A stretch of DNA of 45,623 bases from Candidatus Sysuiplasma jiujiangense (GTDB lineage: Archaea > Thermoplasmatota > Thermoplasmata > Sysuiplasmatales > Sysuiplasmataceae). Below, piece after piece: positions 13,913-22,611 of the stretch. The first letter of the stretch is position 1, and each line of letters begins with the position of its first letter. The notes under the pieces are model-generated. The model was not told the DNA's origin. It made no database searches and saw nothing but the letters and a program-made list of their open reading frames with translations. The position numbers and the translations under genes are program-made. The stretch covers positions 1 through 45,623 of the forward strand of contig JAHEAD010000016.1 of assembly GCA_019721075.1 (NCBI GenBank), in the 5' to 3' direction.

Positions 13913-14167
13913 TCAGAGAAACCAGATTATCGCCACCATAACAGCGGCAATCAGGCCCAGAATGATTAGAACACGTCCCCCGGAATACTGCCGCCTGACG
14001 CTGAATTCCGTTTCGCTGTGGTAGGTGAGGCCAGCGTCTTTCCTGAGGCTGACGTATTCTGGTTCCGTGTAATCCGGCGGGGGCGAAACCGTATAGTAAT
14101 ATTTCATCTCGCAGTATACATAGGTGGCTATAGCAGAAGCGGTCAGCCGACCGCTGTGTCCTTGCAT
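13913..14167 (-). CDS. Cas4-like nuclease, N-terminal part with membrane helix (frame-split)
   Basis: 84 residues. LTASAIATYVYCEMKYYYT matches the N-terminal SxIxxYxYCxxKYY motif of Cas4-like nucleases and supplies the fourth Fe-S Cys. DAGLTYHSETEF carries the conserved His of motif I. A membrane helix (VLIILGLIAAVMVAIIWFL) ends the frame at a TGA (13913-13915), 12 nt before the GTG of the second part. A TATA box GTTTAAATATC lies at about 14247-14257, and GGGATGACGG precedes the ATG. It could be a natural two-polypeptide enzyme, a recoded gene or a broken one. Confidence 0.68.
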   Translation of the reverse strand: MQGHSGRLTASAIATYVYCEMKYYYTVSPPPDYTEPEYVSLRKDAGLTYHSETEFSVRRQYSGGRVLIILGLIAAVMVAIIWFL

Positions 14168-14280
14168 CCCGTCATCCCATCATCAGTTTCCGGATTCGCT
14201 CGCAGTGCTCATTACAGTTCCGGTGACAGAATTTCAGCAGGAATTGATATTTAAACGATTCAGGAGGATGACCGCAACGG

Positions 14281-15363
14281 TCAGGAGGTTCCTCCTTTCC
14301 TGGTTCTTTCTTTGAACACTATCCCCTTCCTGCTCAGCAGGAACAGCACTTTCCTGAATGTTCCATCATCGAATCCGGCGTATTCCGGAGGAAAAACGCC
14401 TGAACCGATGATATCCCCATCCATTATCAGACGGACGAACGCTGCAGCCGAATATCCGGTCATTCTTGCCATGGATGTGATGCCTGATGCGCGATCGTAG
14501 CTGTCGACCGAAACGAATTCCACCGAACGCCCGGCTTTCCTGCCGCGGATCATCGTGAGGCACCTGTCCGCCGAACCGCTGCCGATGGCCGAAAACAGTT
14601 TTTCCGAAATGCTTCTCGGAGTACAGCCTCCAATTTTCCTGTCGGAAAGAAATCCGAGTTCGCGAATAGCCTTCATCAAAGCAAGGTGGCCGGGATATCT
14701 GAGAGTAATTTCCAGCATGTTCCTCACCCTGACGGTGCTAAGCAGTGTCCTGAGTCCGTCAGAATAGAATCCTTCAAACCTTCCCGCTCCGGGAAAATCA
14801 ACTGTCCTGAACTCACCGAGCGGATCAACAGAAACCTGCCTGCCGTTCCTGACGATCCTGGCTGGCCTCAGATACTCGTCTATCCACCCCTCGACATTGA
14901 ATGTGACAGTGTGATGCAGCGGTGATGTGTCTCTCTCTGCAAGACCTGCGACATAGATCTCAATTGTGTCCGGCTTCATTGTACTGAACAGGTGCCCGGC
15001 AAACACATTGGACAGACCTGGAGCATAGCCGGCATCGGGAACATATAACGCACCGCCGTCTGCTGCTGATTTGTCGAGGAGCATGGGATCCTCCGGCATA
15101 AAGCCCGTGTCAACTACACTCCTGCCCCTCCTGAGCAGTTTCCGCACCACATTAAAGGAAATGCTGCCCGGAAGGGAGGTGACGATCACTTCGGCTTTTC
15201 TTATCAAATCAGGCCGATCAAATATGTCTCCGTGAAATTTGGTAACGCCCTTCAGCCCTTTCATGGATGAAAGTGAAATATCGCTGACCGTGACCTCTGT
15301 GTCTGCGGAAAGATCTGCGGCAATGGCCCTTCCCACCGTCCCAGCTCCGATTACCAGTATCAT
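14281..15363 (-). CDS. Saccharopine dehydrogenase-family oxidoreductase
   Basis: 360 residues. It starts MILVIGAGTVGRAIAADL, a classical NAD(P)-binding Rossmann motif. EVIVTSLPG, VVDTGFMP and DAGYAPGLSNVFAG follow, as in saccharopine/lysine-6-dehydrogenase-like proteins and carboxynorspermidine-synthase relatives. The C-terminal catalytic domain (about 125-300) binds the amino-acid substrate. The start ATG at 15361-15363 is chosen because it places the first beta-strand at the N-terminus; a longer reading to 15393 adds only 10 residues. The actual substrate is not evident and no lysine-biosynthesis genes are adjacent. Confidence 0.87.
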   Translation of the reverse strand: MILVIGAGTVGRAIAADLSADTEVTVSDISLSSMKGLKGVTKFHGDIFDRPDLIRKAEVIVTSLPGSISFNVVRKLLRRGRSVVDTGFMPEDPMLLDKSAADGGALYVPDAGYAPGLSNVFAGHLFSTMKPDTIEIYVAGLAERDTSPLHHTVTFNVEGWIDEYLRPARIVRNGRQVSVDPLGEFRTVDFPGAGRFEGFYSDGLRTLLSTVRVRNMLEITLRYPGHLALMKAIRELGFLSDRKIGGCTPRSISEKLFSAIGSGSADRCLTMIRGRKAGRSVEFVSVDSYDRASGITSMARMTGYSAAAFVRLIMDGDIIGSGVFPPEYAGFDDGTFRKVLFLLSRKGIVFKERTRKGGTS

Positions 15364-15446
15364 CGCTGCCCGAACCGCGAAGAAGGATAACAAACTTTCC
15401 CGAAGAGATTGCAGCCATCTCGGGGAGGGTGGTGCCCCCTATCATG

Positions 15447-16025
15447 TCATTTCTGCCGGCCACTCTTCACATATATTACGAGGTTTGAGGAAGTATAAGG
15501 GTTTTTTATCCTCCGCAGCCCCATGCGCCTTACAAGCGTAGACCAGATGTATGCTGTTACCTCCAGTCCTGACTGCCTGGAGAGGTATTTCTTATCCCTC
15601 TGCGTCATCAGATAACCGAAACGCTCCAGCCTTTTGCAGGCAATCGTATGCAGTCTCTGCCAATCATCTGCGCCGAGCAGAGTTCCTGCGGGAGGGCTGA
15701 AACCGTCATCTGTGAACGCCCGGATCCTTTTACCGTGCGCAGGAGTTCCGGTGCCGTATGTTCCGTAAGCTGCCGATTCGGCAGGCTGAACAGATTCAAT
15801 GGAAAGAAGAACCTCCCTGCAGAATGTGTTTACCTCCCGTGCAAAGTCAATCACGGGGGAAGCGTTACCTTCAGTTCCCCTCAGGTAGACGGAATATAGC
15901 AAATCCGCCTCCCTTTCCATTTCGTTCTCATAGTAGCTGTCCGCCGATTCGGCAGCCCTCGGTACATCTGGCTGCAGCTCCGCAGCAATGCAGTGTCCCT
16001 GGTCTGCAACCATAGCGTCTGACAT
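15447..16025 (-). CDS. Uncharacterised protein of 192 residues
   Basis: No known family is recognised. The N-terminal half is acidic (EMEREADLLYS). The C-terminal half is basic and rich in aromatic and Arg residues (ACKRLERFGYLMTQRDKKYL), suggesting nucleic-acid contact. No signal peptide or membrane helix is seen. The ATG at 16023-16025 lies about 26 nt after a clear TATA box, which supports both expression and a leaderless start. Its codon use fits the neighbours, so it is likely real. Confidence 0.65.
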   Translation of the reverse strand: MSDAMVADQGHCIAAELQPDVPRAAESADSYYENEMEREADLLYSVYLRGTEGNASPVIDFAREVNTFCREVLLSIESVQPAESAAYGTYGTGTPAHGKRIRAFTDDGFSPPAGTLLGADDWQRLHTIACKRLERFGYLMTQRDKKYLSRQSGLEVTAYIWSTLVRRMGLRRIKNPYTSSNLVIYVKSGRQK

Positions 16026-16046
16026 TAGTCAGACAACACCTTCTGA

Positions 16047-16057
16047 TTATTTATAAC
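16047..16057 (-). promoter_or_regulatory. TATA box for the 192-residue unknown
   Basis: GTTATAAATAA on the minus strand, about 27 nt before the ATG at 16025. This fits a leaderless transcript. Confidence 0.6.
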
Positions 16058-16260
16058 ATATGCATTCACGCCTGTTCGGCCGAAAATCGGGCCGGATGCA
16101 TTCCTCTCAATGCGAGTCGCAGGACACAGCAGGGAGGAACGGCGGATGTGTGCTCCCGCTCCAAAACGCCTGTGCCGATTCAATAATTGGAAGAGATGTT
16201 TTACATATCGCCGCCGTTATCAGACGCCAGTTAGCGGGTATACGGGCATTGGAGGCCCGC

Positions 16261-16371
16261 ATGTATGAATATCAAATTCGACAACTGGACAATTTTTGTT
16301 TAAATATAGTTCCAGCCTCTCCATCATCTGCGTCCAGCATACTTCCAGCAAGTCTGGTTCCGAGTGAATAA
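16261..16371 (+). CDS. Possible 36-residue ORF touching the sensor gene
   Basis: ATG at 16261 has a perfect GGAGG 5 nt upstream, and its TAA (16369-16371) abuts the ATG of the sensor gene. A TTTTACATATC element near 16199-16208 could serve as promoter. Against it, the peptide has no recognisable pattern, the TATA box of the sensor gene lies within it, and codons such as CGA are unusual here. The remainder of the 346-nt gap 16026-16371 shows only short palindromes such as TTCGGCCGAA. Confidence 0.2.
   Translation: MYEYQIRQLDNFCLNIVPASPSSASSILPASLVPSE
16298..16308 (+). promoter_or_regulatory. TATA box for the GAF/DUF835 sensor gene
   Basis: GTTTAAATATA. Transcription would begin near 16330, leaving a leader of about 40 nt with GAGTGA before the ATG at 16372. 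Confidence 0.58.
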
Positions 16372-19300
16372 ATGTCAGAAGAGGATGCCGTCACCGGCAA
16401 GTTAGTCGACAAACCCAGGTCTCCCTCAGGAAACAAAAGCAGGAAGCCTGCAGAAAACAGCGCACTTGAAGATATAATTTCCAGCGCCGTAGACACGCTG
16501 TCTGAATCCGGGAGCTGGAAATCAATGCTTTCCTCCTTCAGCAGGAACCTGGCAAGAAGCAGAACAGAAATGTTTGCCGTCTTCGTTGTAATAGGCCGCG
16601 ACCTGAAATTCAAATGGACAACATACAACGAAATACTCGGGAATCCTGAAGAGCTCAGCTACGAGGATCTGCTGCCGCTGAACGCAGATTTCGGGGAAGC
16701 GGCAAAGACGATAAGCGTACCGGGCAACAACATAAAGCTCCTCAGTGAGATTTCCGCGATTACAAACATAGACGACTTCACACTTTACAGAGGCGGCGAG
16801 CACCGCAGCCCCTCGCTTTACATGTATGTGGGCTCAAGGAGGAAGCTTGACGGCACTGAGAATTTAGCCCTTTCCATGACAGCAAAGGCATTCGACTCGA
16901 TAGTGACAAGGGAATTCAGATCTTCGGAACACCTGTACAGGTCATCCAGGCTTGCTGCGGCAATCGAAATAATGATTCAACTTCAGGAAGGTGAAATAAC
17001 AGGCAGCACGCTCAACAAAGTCTCTGACATATTGCAGAAGAGGCTGCCCGTCGATTTCGCTGCAATAATGATTGAGGATGAAGACAGCCACAACATTGAG
17101 ATGACAGGAATAAGCGAGGCTTTAACCTCCCTGTACGACACGCCACAGAGCCTGAAGACAAACAATCTCCCGGCTCTCGTCGGATCAAGTAAAGATTCTG
17201 TGATACTGACGGAATTTGAAGGTGCAAACTACAGGCCGCTTGGTATTGGAAGCAGATGGGCCTGTGTGATCCCCCTTGCCATCAGTTCCAGAAGAGGGGG
17301 ATTCCTCATACTTGAAAGCAGGACGGCGGCACCGTTCGACGAATCTGAACTGGATGACATAGAAGTCGTTTCCAGGGCAGTTGCGGACAGAATTTCATCA
17401 AAGCTCATGGTTGCCGGGAAGGACAGAAAAATTGGCGTCAGAAACATGCTTCTTGAAGAGCTGCTCCTGCTACAGCGGGAAAATGATCCTTCGAAAATTG
17501 CCGATGATGCCCTCACATTCATTGATTCCGTAATCCGCTCCAACATATCCGTCTTTTACGTTCTGAATGAAAGCAGATCCATGCTTATACCGATTCAGTC
17601 GCATGGCATATTTGCCGAAGAGATGCTCTCATTCTCCGTCAGAATCGGGGAGGGAATTGTCGGCAGGGCGATGACAAGGGACAAACCTGAACTCGTTCAT
17701 GAGGCACATACCGATGCGAGATCCGTAAATATCCCGGGAACGCCCAACGAGCCGGAATCGATCCTTACAATACCCATCAGAAGCATCAGGGAGGACATAG
17801 GCGTAATAGCACTTCACCGCATAGGCCGAAAGTCTTTTTCAGGCGAGGAAATCGAGCTGGCGGAAATCACTGCGCGGCATTTTTCCACAGTGATGGAGAG
17901 GGCATACTCGACAGCAGAGCTGAAGAAGAGGATAGCGGAAAGGGAAATGGAGAATCATCTCAGGGCACAGGTTGCCGAGTGCACTTCGTTATGCGCCGAG
18001 ATTGATGATGCCGAGCAGATCTGCCCAATTATGCTTCAAAAGGCAATGGAATTCTGTAACAGCGACAACGGTCTCCTGTTCGTCAGGAAAAAAGGGGAAG
18101 GGACACTGGCAAAACTTGCGGGAAAGGGCATAACAGGCGATACTGCGCTGCCGGAACTGAACGCGGGTGAATTCGATTCACTTTTGAAAAATGCGGTTCG
18201 CCTTTCCTCCGGCGCATTGACTGTGGAGAACATGGGCGACATTTCCACACTTACCGAATTTGTATGCCCGGGGACCCGGGAAAAGGCCGTTTCACGTCTC
18301 TTCGAACGCGCCCTCATCAGTGAGTCGCGGGAATTTGGCGGCTCATCGGCAGTATTCATATGTTTTGACTACAGATCGAATATAAGGACGGAAAATTTCA
18401 GAAACGCCGTAATGCAGGAACTGCTTAATTTTCTCTCTGTTCAGCTGGTTAAACTGAACTCAAGGAGGAGCGGCATCGTAGAACTTGAACAGTTGAAAAA
18501 GATATCCGGATTCAAGGACATTGCAAATGACGAGGCAGACATAAATTCGCTGCATAAGAAGACAACCGAGTATCTGGAAAGCGCTCTCAACGCCGTGTTT
18601 GTCGCGGCATACAGAATCGACTACGAAGGGGAACGCCTTGTTCTGCTGCACTCATCCTCGCATTCATATTTCCCTCCGAAGGAGCTGCTGTTAAAGTTCG
18701 TGGCAGGTTTCCTGGAAAAGCTCAATCGCTCATCGACGGTTGCGACAATAGATCTGAAGGACGACGCAGACAGCTATCCTGAGCTGTTCAGGAACAGGAT
18801 GGCCATCTCCAGGCTCAATTCCACGGAAGGCGCCGACATACTTTTCCTGGCAGGTTTCAGCGATTACCGGGCGATGGCAGAGCAGCTTACCGTCTTTTCG
18901 GAATCTGTCAGATATCTTGAAAACAGAATAAGACAGCTGGAGGCCTCCTTCAGGGAAAGGCAGAGGTCAGGCATACTGAATCTCATCGGCGAGATAGGAC
19001 GAAAGATTTCGTCCGAAAGGGATTTCAGGAGGATGCTCGATGCTCTTGCCTCGGCCGCAGGCCACATCATAGGCGCCGAATATGCGCTCACGGGAGTGGT
19101 TTCCGGCTCATTCGTCGAATGGAACGGTTATTTCGAAACAATGATTCCGGAATCGATAGACAAGCTTGCACTGAAGTCCGCAGAACGCGGGGAAGCCATA
19201 GTAGTCAACAACTTTGAAAAGTCGCAGATTGAACTGGACAGCACCTCGGCGGAGACAGTCAAGGACATGGTAATCTATCCTGTCTTCAGAAGAAGCGAAA

Positions 19301-20421
19301 GCGAAACACCCATACTCCTGCTCCTCCTGAACAAGTTTGACAGGAAGGGTTTTGCGGAGAATGATATCTGGATAATCGAAAGACTCGCCGCGGATGTTGT
19401 GAATTCCGTCAAAAACATAGAAACTCTGAGAAGAGAGACGCAGCTCAAGAGAAAAGCAGAGACGCTGAGCAATGAGCTTGCGGAAATACTCGACGAAATG
19501 GAATTTCCAATTCTGAGAGTGGGCACTTCCGGCAGCATAGAATTCGCGAATGAGTATGCCAGGAAGCTTTTCCTGCCGGATATTCAGGGCGAGGGACAGA
19601 AGATCACGTCCCTCCTCGATGAGAAGGATTCACTGCAGATCGTGGAACTCACAGACAACCTGAGGAAATCCGAACGGTTCGATTCTTCCTATTCGCTGCT
19701 GACGCATAACGGCCTCAGAAGAATGAATGTTTCCGGCATACCCATACAGGGGAAGGGAAAGAAAAAGGGCACCATACTGCTGATCAGGGGGGAGGAGGCG
19801 CTGATTGCTCCAGGCAATGACGGCAGTGATGAAAATTACCAGTCCGCCAGGCATTCCGAAATTGAGGGCATACGCTACACGATGAAGCGCGGCTACAGCT
19901 ACATGGTGAATGAGCAGAGGCCGCTCCTGGCATATATGGCGCTGAATGATCTTTCCAGGGCCGGATTCGACATTCTTGCGATAACAAGGCAGCATCCGAC
20001 AAAGATCAGGGAGAAATTCGGCTTAATCGGCGCGGAAATCAGGTGGCTGACACAGGTCGTGGGCAGCAACAATCTCGATCCCTCCAAGATATCCATGATT
20101 ACAAGCGCCATTCTGAACTTTATCGACAGGCACAGGAATTCAGCAATTCTGATTGACGGCCTGGAATATCTCCTCCCAAATAACAGCGTCGTCAAGGTTG
20201 TCGGTATGCTTGAGAGCGTCATGCAGAGGACAGTGGACAGGGGTGCAGTTATAATCGCATCTGCCGACAGGCTTACCTTTGACCAGAAGGATCTTGCCAT
20301 GATAGAGAAGATGTTTGAGGAACTTGATCTCAGGGAGATGAAAAGGCGTTACCTCAACACGGAGATAGAAAAATTCGATACGAATAAAATTGAACCGGCA
20401 GGAGACGATGCAAATGATTAA
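16372..20421 (+). CDS. Giant multi-GAF, PAS and DUF835 signalling protein
   Basis: 1349 residues, soluble, with no signal peptide. By pattern it holds an N-terminal PAS-like segment (about 50-180), then five GAF-like modules (about 190-340, 355-510, 528-690, 705-860 and 866-1030), many beginning with a long helix and ending in linker coiled coils. A PAS domain follows (about 1032-1150: EFPILRVGTSGSIEFANEYA). A C-terminal DUF835 domain comes last (about 1167-1320: RGYSYMVNEQ, ILIDGLEYLLPNN, GAVIIASADR). No His-kinase, GGDEF or other effector is visible; DUF835 is an archaeal sensor-associated domain with a P-loop-like fold of unknown output. The start has GAGTGA 5 nt before ATG. It probably integrates several small-molecule or redox inputs. 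Confidence 0.85.
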   Translation: MSEEDAVTGKLVDKPRSPSGNKSRKPAENSALEDIISSAVDTLSESGSWKSMLSSFSRNLARSRTEMFAVFVVIGRDLKFKWTTYNEILGNPEELSYEDLLPLNADFGEAAKTISVPGNNIKLLSEISAITNIDDFTLYRGGEHRSPSLYMYVGSRRKLDGTENLALSMTAKAFDSIVTREFRSSEHLYRSSRLAAAIEIMIQLQEGEITGSTLNKVSDILQKRLPVDFAAIMIEDEDSHNIEMTGISEALTSLYDTPQSLKTNNLPALVGSSKDSVILTEFEGANYRPLGIGSRWACVIPLAISSRRGGFLILESRTAAPFDESELDDIEVVSRAVADRISSKLMVAGKDRKIGVRNMLLEELLLLQRENDPSKIADDALTFIDSVIRSNISVFYVLNESRSMLIPIQSHGIFAEEMLSFSVRIGEGIVGRAMTRDKPELVHEAHTDARSVNIPGTPNEPESILTIPIRSIREDIGVIALHRIGRKSFSGEEIELAEITARHFSTVMERAYSTAELKKRIAEREMENHLRAQVAECTSLCAEIDDAEQICPIMLQKAMEFCNSDNGLLFVRKKGEGTLAKLAGKGITGDTALPELNAGEFDSLLKNAVRLSSGALTVENMGDISTLTEFVCPGTREKAVSRLFERALISESREFGGSSAVFICFDYRSNIRTENFRNAVMQELLNFLSVQLVKLNSRRSGIVELEQLKKISGFKDIANDEADINSLHKKTTEYLESALNAVFVAAYRIDYEGERLVLLHSSSHSYFPPKELLLKFVAGFLEKLNRSSTVATIDLKDDADSYPELFRNRMAISRLNSTEGADILFLAGFSDYRAMAEQLTVFSESVRYLENRIRQLEASFRERQRSGILNLIGEIGRKISSERDFRRMLDALASAAGHIIGAEYALTGVVSGSFVEWNGYFETMIPESIDKLALKSAERGEAIVVNNFEKSQIELDSTSAETVKDMVIYPVFRRSESETPILLLLLNKFDRKGFAENDIWIIERLAADVVNSVKNIETLRRETQLKRKAETLSNELAEILDEMEFPILRVGTSGSIEFANEYARKLFLPDIQGEGQKITSLLDEKDSLQIVELTDNLRKSERFDSSYSLLTHNGLRRMNVSGIPIQGKGKKKGTILLIRGEEALIAPGNDGSDENYQSARHSEIEGIRYTMKRGYSYMVNEQRPLLAYMALNDLSRAGFDILAITRQHPTKIREKFGLIGAEIRWLTQVVGSNNLDPSKISMITSAILNFIDRHRNSAILIDGLEYLLPNNSVVKVVGMLESVMQRTVDRGAVIIASADRLTFDQKDLAMIEKMFEELDLREMKRRYLNTEIEKFDTNKIEPAGDDAND

Positions 20422-20516
20422 AAACAGAATAGAAATAGGGGTCTTGCTCCCATTCTGCCCGGCAAGCTTACGCTGACAGGATTGAAGCCTGATTTCGGGG
20501 AAAAAGGTGTTCAGCA

Positions 20517-20759
20517 ATGTCTGATTCGGATATGGTAAATGTTCAATGCGAAACCTGCGGTGTCTACATAAGCCTCGACGGATTGAGTGTAAAGATAAAG
20601 AAATCGCTCCGGAAGCCGGTGGAATGCCCGATATGCCGGAATTCGAGGATTGCCAGGGAAATTGAAGCTGAGGAGGCAGGCTTTGCCGGGGAGGCCGACG
20701 AGGACATCGCGCCGAGGCCAAGGGAGTTTAAAAAGGCGGCAAACCAGACCGTGTTCTGA
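20517..20759 (+). CDS. 80-residue zinc-ribbon protein
   Basis: Two CxxC knuckles (QCETCGVYISLD near residue 10 and VECPICRNSR near 36) form a zinc ribbon, followed by an acidic segment (EIEAEEAG, EADEDIAP) and a short basic end. No named family is recognised. It starts 95 nt after the sensor gene on the same strand, has AAGGTG before its ATG and no clear TATA box of its own. It is probably co-transcribed with the sensor and is a candidate partner for it; that link is positional only. Confidence 0.7.
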   Translation: MSDSDMVNVQCETCGVYISLDGLSVKIKKSLRKPVECPICRNSRIAREIEAEEAGFAGEADEDIAPRPREFKKAANQTVF

Positions 20760-20760
20760 T

Positions 20761-21231
20761 CTAATCCCGGGGGATGAAGTGCCTCCTGCCTTCGAAATAC
20801 TCGGCGACCGCAGGCAGGATGTTCATCAGCGCTATTATTGCCAGTATCCTGGTCACCGGATAGATGTTCGCCGTCAGCCAGAAGGAGCCCGGAAAAGCAA
20901 TCGTGAACGCTCTGCCCAGGACTTCGACGAGATAGAACGCTATGGCAATCAGCGAGAGAATCCTCAGGCAGAGGCCCGGGAGCCTTTCATTTCCCAGAAG
21001 CTGTGCGCCGAAGTTGAGAGCTATGAAAACAGAGCCGATGAAAAGGGCCGTACTGGCCATGCCCGCGGATGCGCCCAGACTGACTCCCGGATAAGCAGCG
21101 GCAAGATGCAGATATATTTCCGGCACTACTATCAGAAAGAAAAGCGCTTCCGCCACTGAAAGGACAGCCTTTACGAAGTGCAGCTGCCTGTGGAACTGTT
21201 CAGTCCTTCCGGCACCGTATGAGTTGCTCAA
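20761..21231 (-). CDS. Four-span integral membrane protein of unknown function
   Basis: About 156 residues with four likely membrane helices (VLSVAEALFFLIVVPEIYL; ASTALFIGSVFIALNFGAQL; LRILSLIAIAFYLVEVLG; ILAIIALMNILPAVAEY). No family is recognised. The start is inferred as a TTG at 21229-21231, which overlaps the TGA of the upstream gene (TTGA) and has GGAGG 9-10 nt before it. A reading to 21324 would merely translate the upstream gene's tail in another frame. It is probably translated together with the upstream secreted protein as a pair. Confidence 0.65.
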   Translation of the reverse strand: MSNSYGAGRTEQFHRQLHFVKAVLSVAEALFFLIVVPEIYLHLAAAYPGVSLGASAGMASTALFIGSVFIALNFGAQLLGNERLPGLCLRILSLIAIAFYLVEVLGRAFTIAFPGSFWLTANIYPVTRILAIIALMNILPAVAEYFEGRRHFIPRD

Positions 21232-21896
21232 TACCGCAGCCTCCAGCCGTATACGGGCGGCATGATGGCTGGTACGCCGCCGTAATTTGCAGCGAAAACC
21301 GCACCGTGCTTCTGCTGAACGCAATTATCAAAGCTGATCGCATATGCAAGACCCTGCTGACCGAGCATCGCCGATGTGGAGAGAGGCATGCTGTGGTTCA
21401 GCCTGAAATTGAAGAACCGGAATGCGTACGAAGCGCTGACCGAAATGTAGAGCGTCAGGTTGATCGCCGAATATGCGGATTCTGCGAGAAACCATCCTGG
21501 AAGCGAGGCGTAATAAACAGGCACAGAAACGTTGTATGAAACATTGCCGCCAGGCGGAATGTCGGGCAGCGCCTTTGAATAACCGTAGACACTCGTCCCG
21601 TTTGATGATATTGCTATATTGAGCGAGTACAGGATGCCGTTGAGGGAGTACAGTGCCCTGTTGTCCACGATGAAAGAACTGTTGATATAGAAGGCAGAAG
21701 GACTTCTGGAAGTCTGCGGGGCTGAATAAGTTTCCACTGAAATACCATGTCCGGCAACAAACGGAAGCACCGCCGATGCAATGAAAACAAGAAGCGCGAG
21801 CGATACAGCCAGGATGAGTCTCCTGAGCGTCCTTGAAAGCTGAAAATGCAAATTCAAACCAGCAGACCAGCCCTGTGAATTAATGACTGCCTGCAT
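21228..21896 (-). CDS. Membrane-anchored extracellular protein of unknown function
   Basis: About 220 residues: one N-terminal membrane helix (LILAVSLALLVFIASAVLPFVAG), then an all-beta-looking extracellular domain with repeated N-x-S/T sequons (YINSSF, SSNGTS, GNVSYNVS, INLTLY). No family is recognised; the sandwich-like pattern resembles small surface beta domains. The start is uncertain. The minus-strand TTATTTATC at about 21899-21907 looks like a TATA box. If it is, translation begins further in, for example at a TTG at 21857, rather than at ATG 21896. It overlaps the four-span protein gene by 4 nt. Confidence 0.62.
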   Translation of the reverse strand: MQAVINSQGWSAGLNLHFQLSRTLRRLILAVSLALLVFIASAVLPFVAGHGISVETYSAPQTSRSPSAFYINSSFIVDNRALYSLNGILYSLNIAISSNGTSVYGYSKALPDIPPGGNVSYNVSVPVYYASLPGWFLAESAYSAINLTLYISVSASYAFRFFNFRLNHSMPLSTSAMLGQQGLAYAISFDNCVQQKHGAVFAANYGGVPAIMPPVYGWRLRY

Positions 21897-22082
21897 CCGG
21901 ATAAATAACATGAGATGCCGGTTTCACACCTTGATAAGCTTGCGTGCGGCGCAGCATTGCGCAAGGACAGGGTCCATGATCACTTCGTCCCCGCGGCACG
22001 GCGGTCCGCGGCCCAACAGTGCCTGCACAGGAACGTGACTGACCTGCCGGCTATTAAAGCGCAGCCAGGCCTTGTCAGAATG

Positions 22083-22092
22083 AATTATATAC
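22083..22092 (+). promoter_or_regulatory. TATA box for the Lrp-like regulator
   Basis: AATTATATAC, centred about 29 nt before the ATG at 22117. The leader would be a few bases at most. Confidence 0.6.
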
Positions 22093-22116
22093 AGAATTGA
22101 TGTATGCGCTTCCTGA

Positions 22117-22560
22117 ATGACAGGAATAGAAGGAAAGGAGCTGCAGAAAAAGGTTGTAATCAGGGTAATCGATGATATCGACAGCCAGATCCTTTCCCTG
22201 CTGCGCGAAAATGCAAGAATGAAAAATGTTGAAATCGCAAGGCATGTGAACCTTACCGAAGGCGGTGTAAGGGCGCGCATAGCCAAGATGGTCAACGATC
22301 ACATTATAGAGAGGTTCACAATAGTCACAAGGAGCAATCAGATTTCCGGCCTTGTGCTGATCAAGACACAGCTGGATCAGACGAAGATTGTAATAAAGAG
22401 GCTGAAGGAAATCTCATCATCCGTGTATGAGACAAGCGGCGAATTTGATGTTGCCTCGGAAATGAGTGCAGACACTGTCGAACAGCTGAACCAGAAAGTC
22501 GACGAAATAAGATCTTTTCCCGGCGTACTCGAAACAATGACACTGATCAAAATGAGCTGA
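22117..22560 (+). CDS. Lrp/AsnC-family transcriptional regulator
   Basis: 147 residues. An N-terminal helix-turn-helix (about 18-65: DDIDSQILSLLRENARMKNVEIARHVNLTEGGVRARI) and a C-terminal ligand-binding beta-alpha-beta-beta-alpha-beta domain (RAM, about 75-147) make up the family layout. The alternative start at the GTG-rich region near residue 13 would remove a non-conserved extension, but the TATA spacing favours ATG 22117. It lies upstream of the surface-glycosylation genes but their first gene has its own promoter. Effector and targets are unknown. Confidence 0.9.
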   Translation: MTGIEGKELQKKVVIRVIDDIDSQILSLLRENARMKNVEIARHVNLTEGGVRARIAKMVNDHIIERFTIVTRSNQISGLVLIKTQLDQTKIVIKRLKEISSSVYETSGEFDVASEMSADTVEQLNQKVDEIRSFPGVLETMTLIKMS

Positions 22561-22580
22561 AAGTCCTCCGTGCCTTGAAA

Positions 22581-22590
22581 CATTTAAAAT
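22581..22590 (+). promoter_or_regulatory. TATA box for the membrane glycosyltransferase gene
   Basis: CATTTAAAAT, centred 26 nt before the GTG at 22612. This is the spacing expected for a leaderless mRNA beginning at the start codon. Confidence 0.6.
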
Positions 22591-22611
22591 GGAACCGGAC
22601 ATAGCATATCT

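Noticed and set aside
13458-14167. CRISPR-Cas locus suggested by the Cas4-like nuclease
   Set aside because: No repeat array, cas1, cas2 or effector genes were seen in the window, and the membrane helices are not typical of CRISPR Cas4.
16060-16260. A longer 103-residue frame from 16060 running to 16371
   Set aside because: It has no promoter or ribosome binding site and overlaps the divergent unknown's promoter. Only the last 36 codons have any support, from the GGAGG before 16261.
20415-20477. A 20-residue frame overlapping the sensor gene stop
   Set aside because: No ribosome binding site and no sign of conservation; simple overlap of ATGATTAA.
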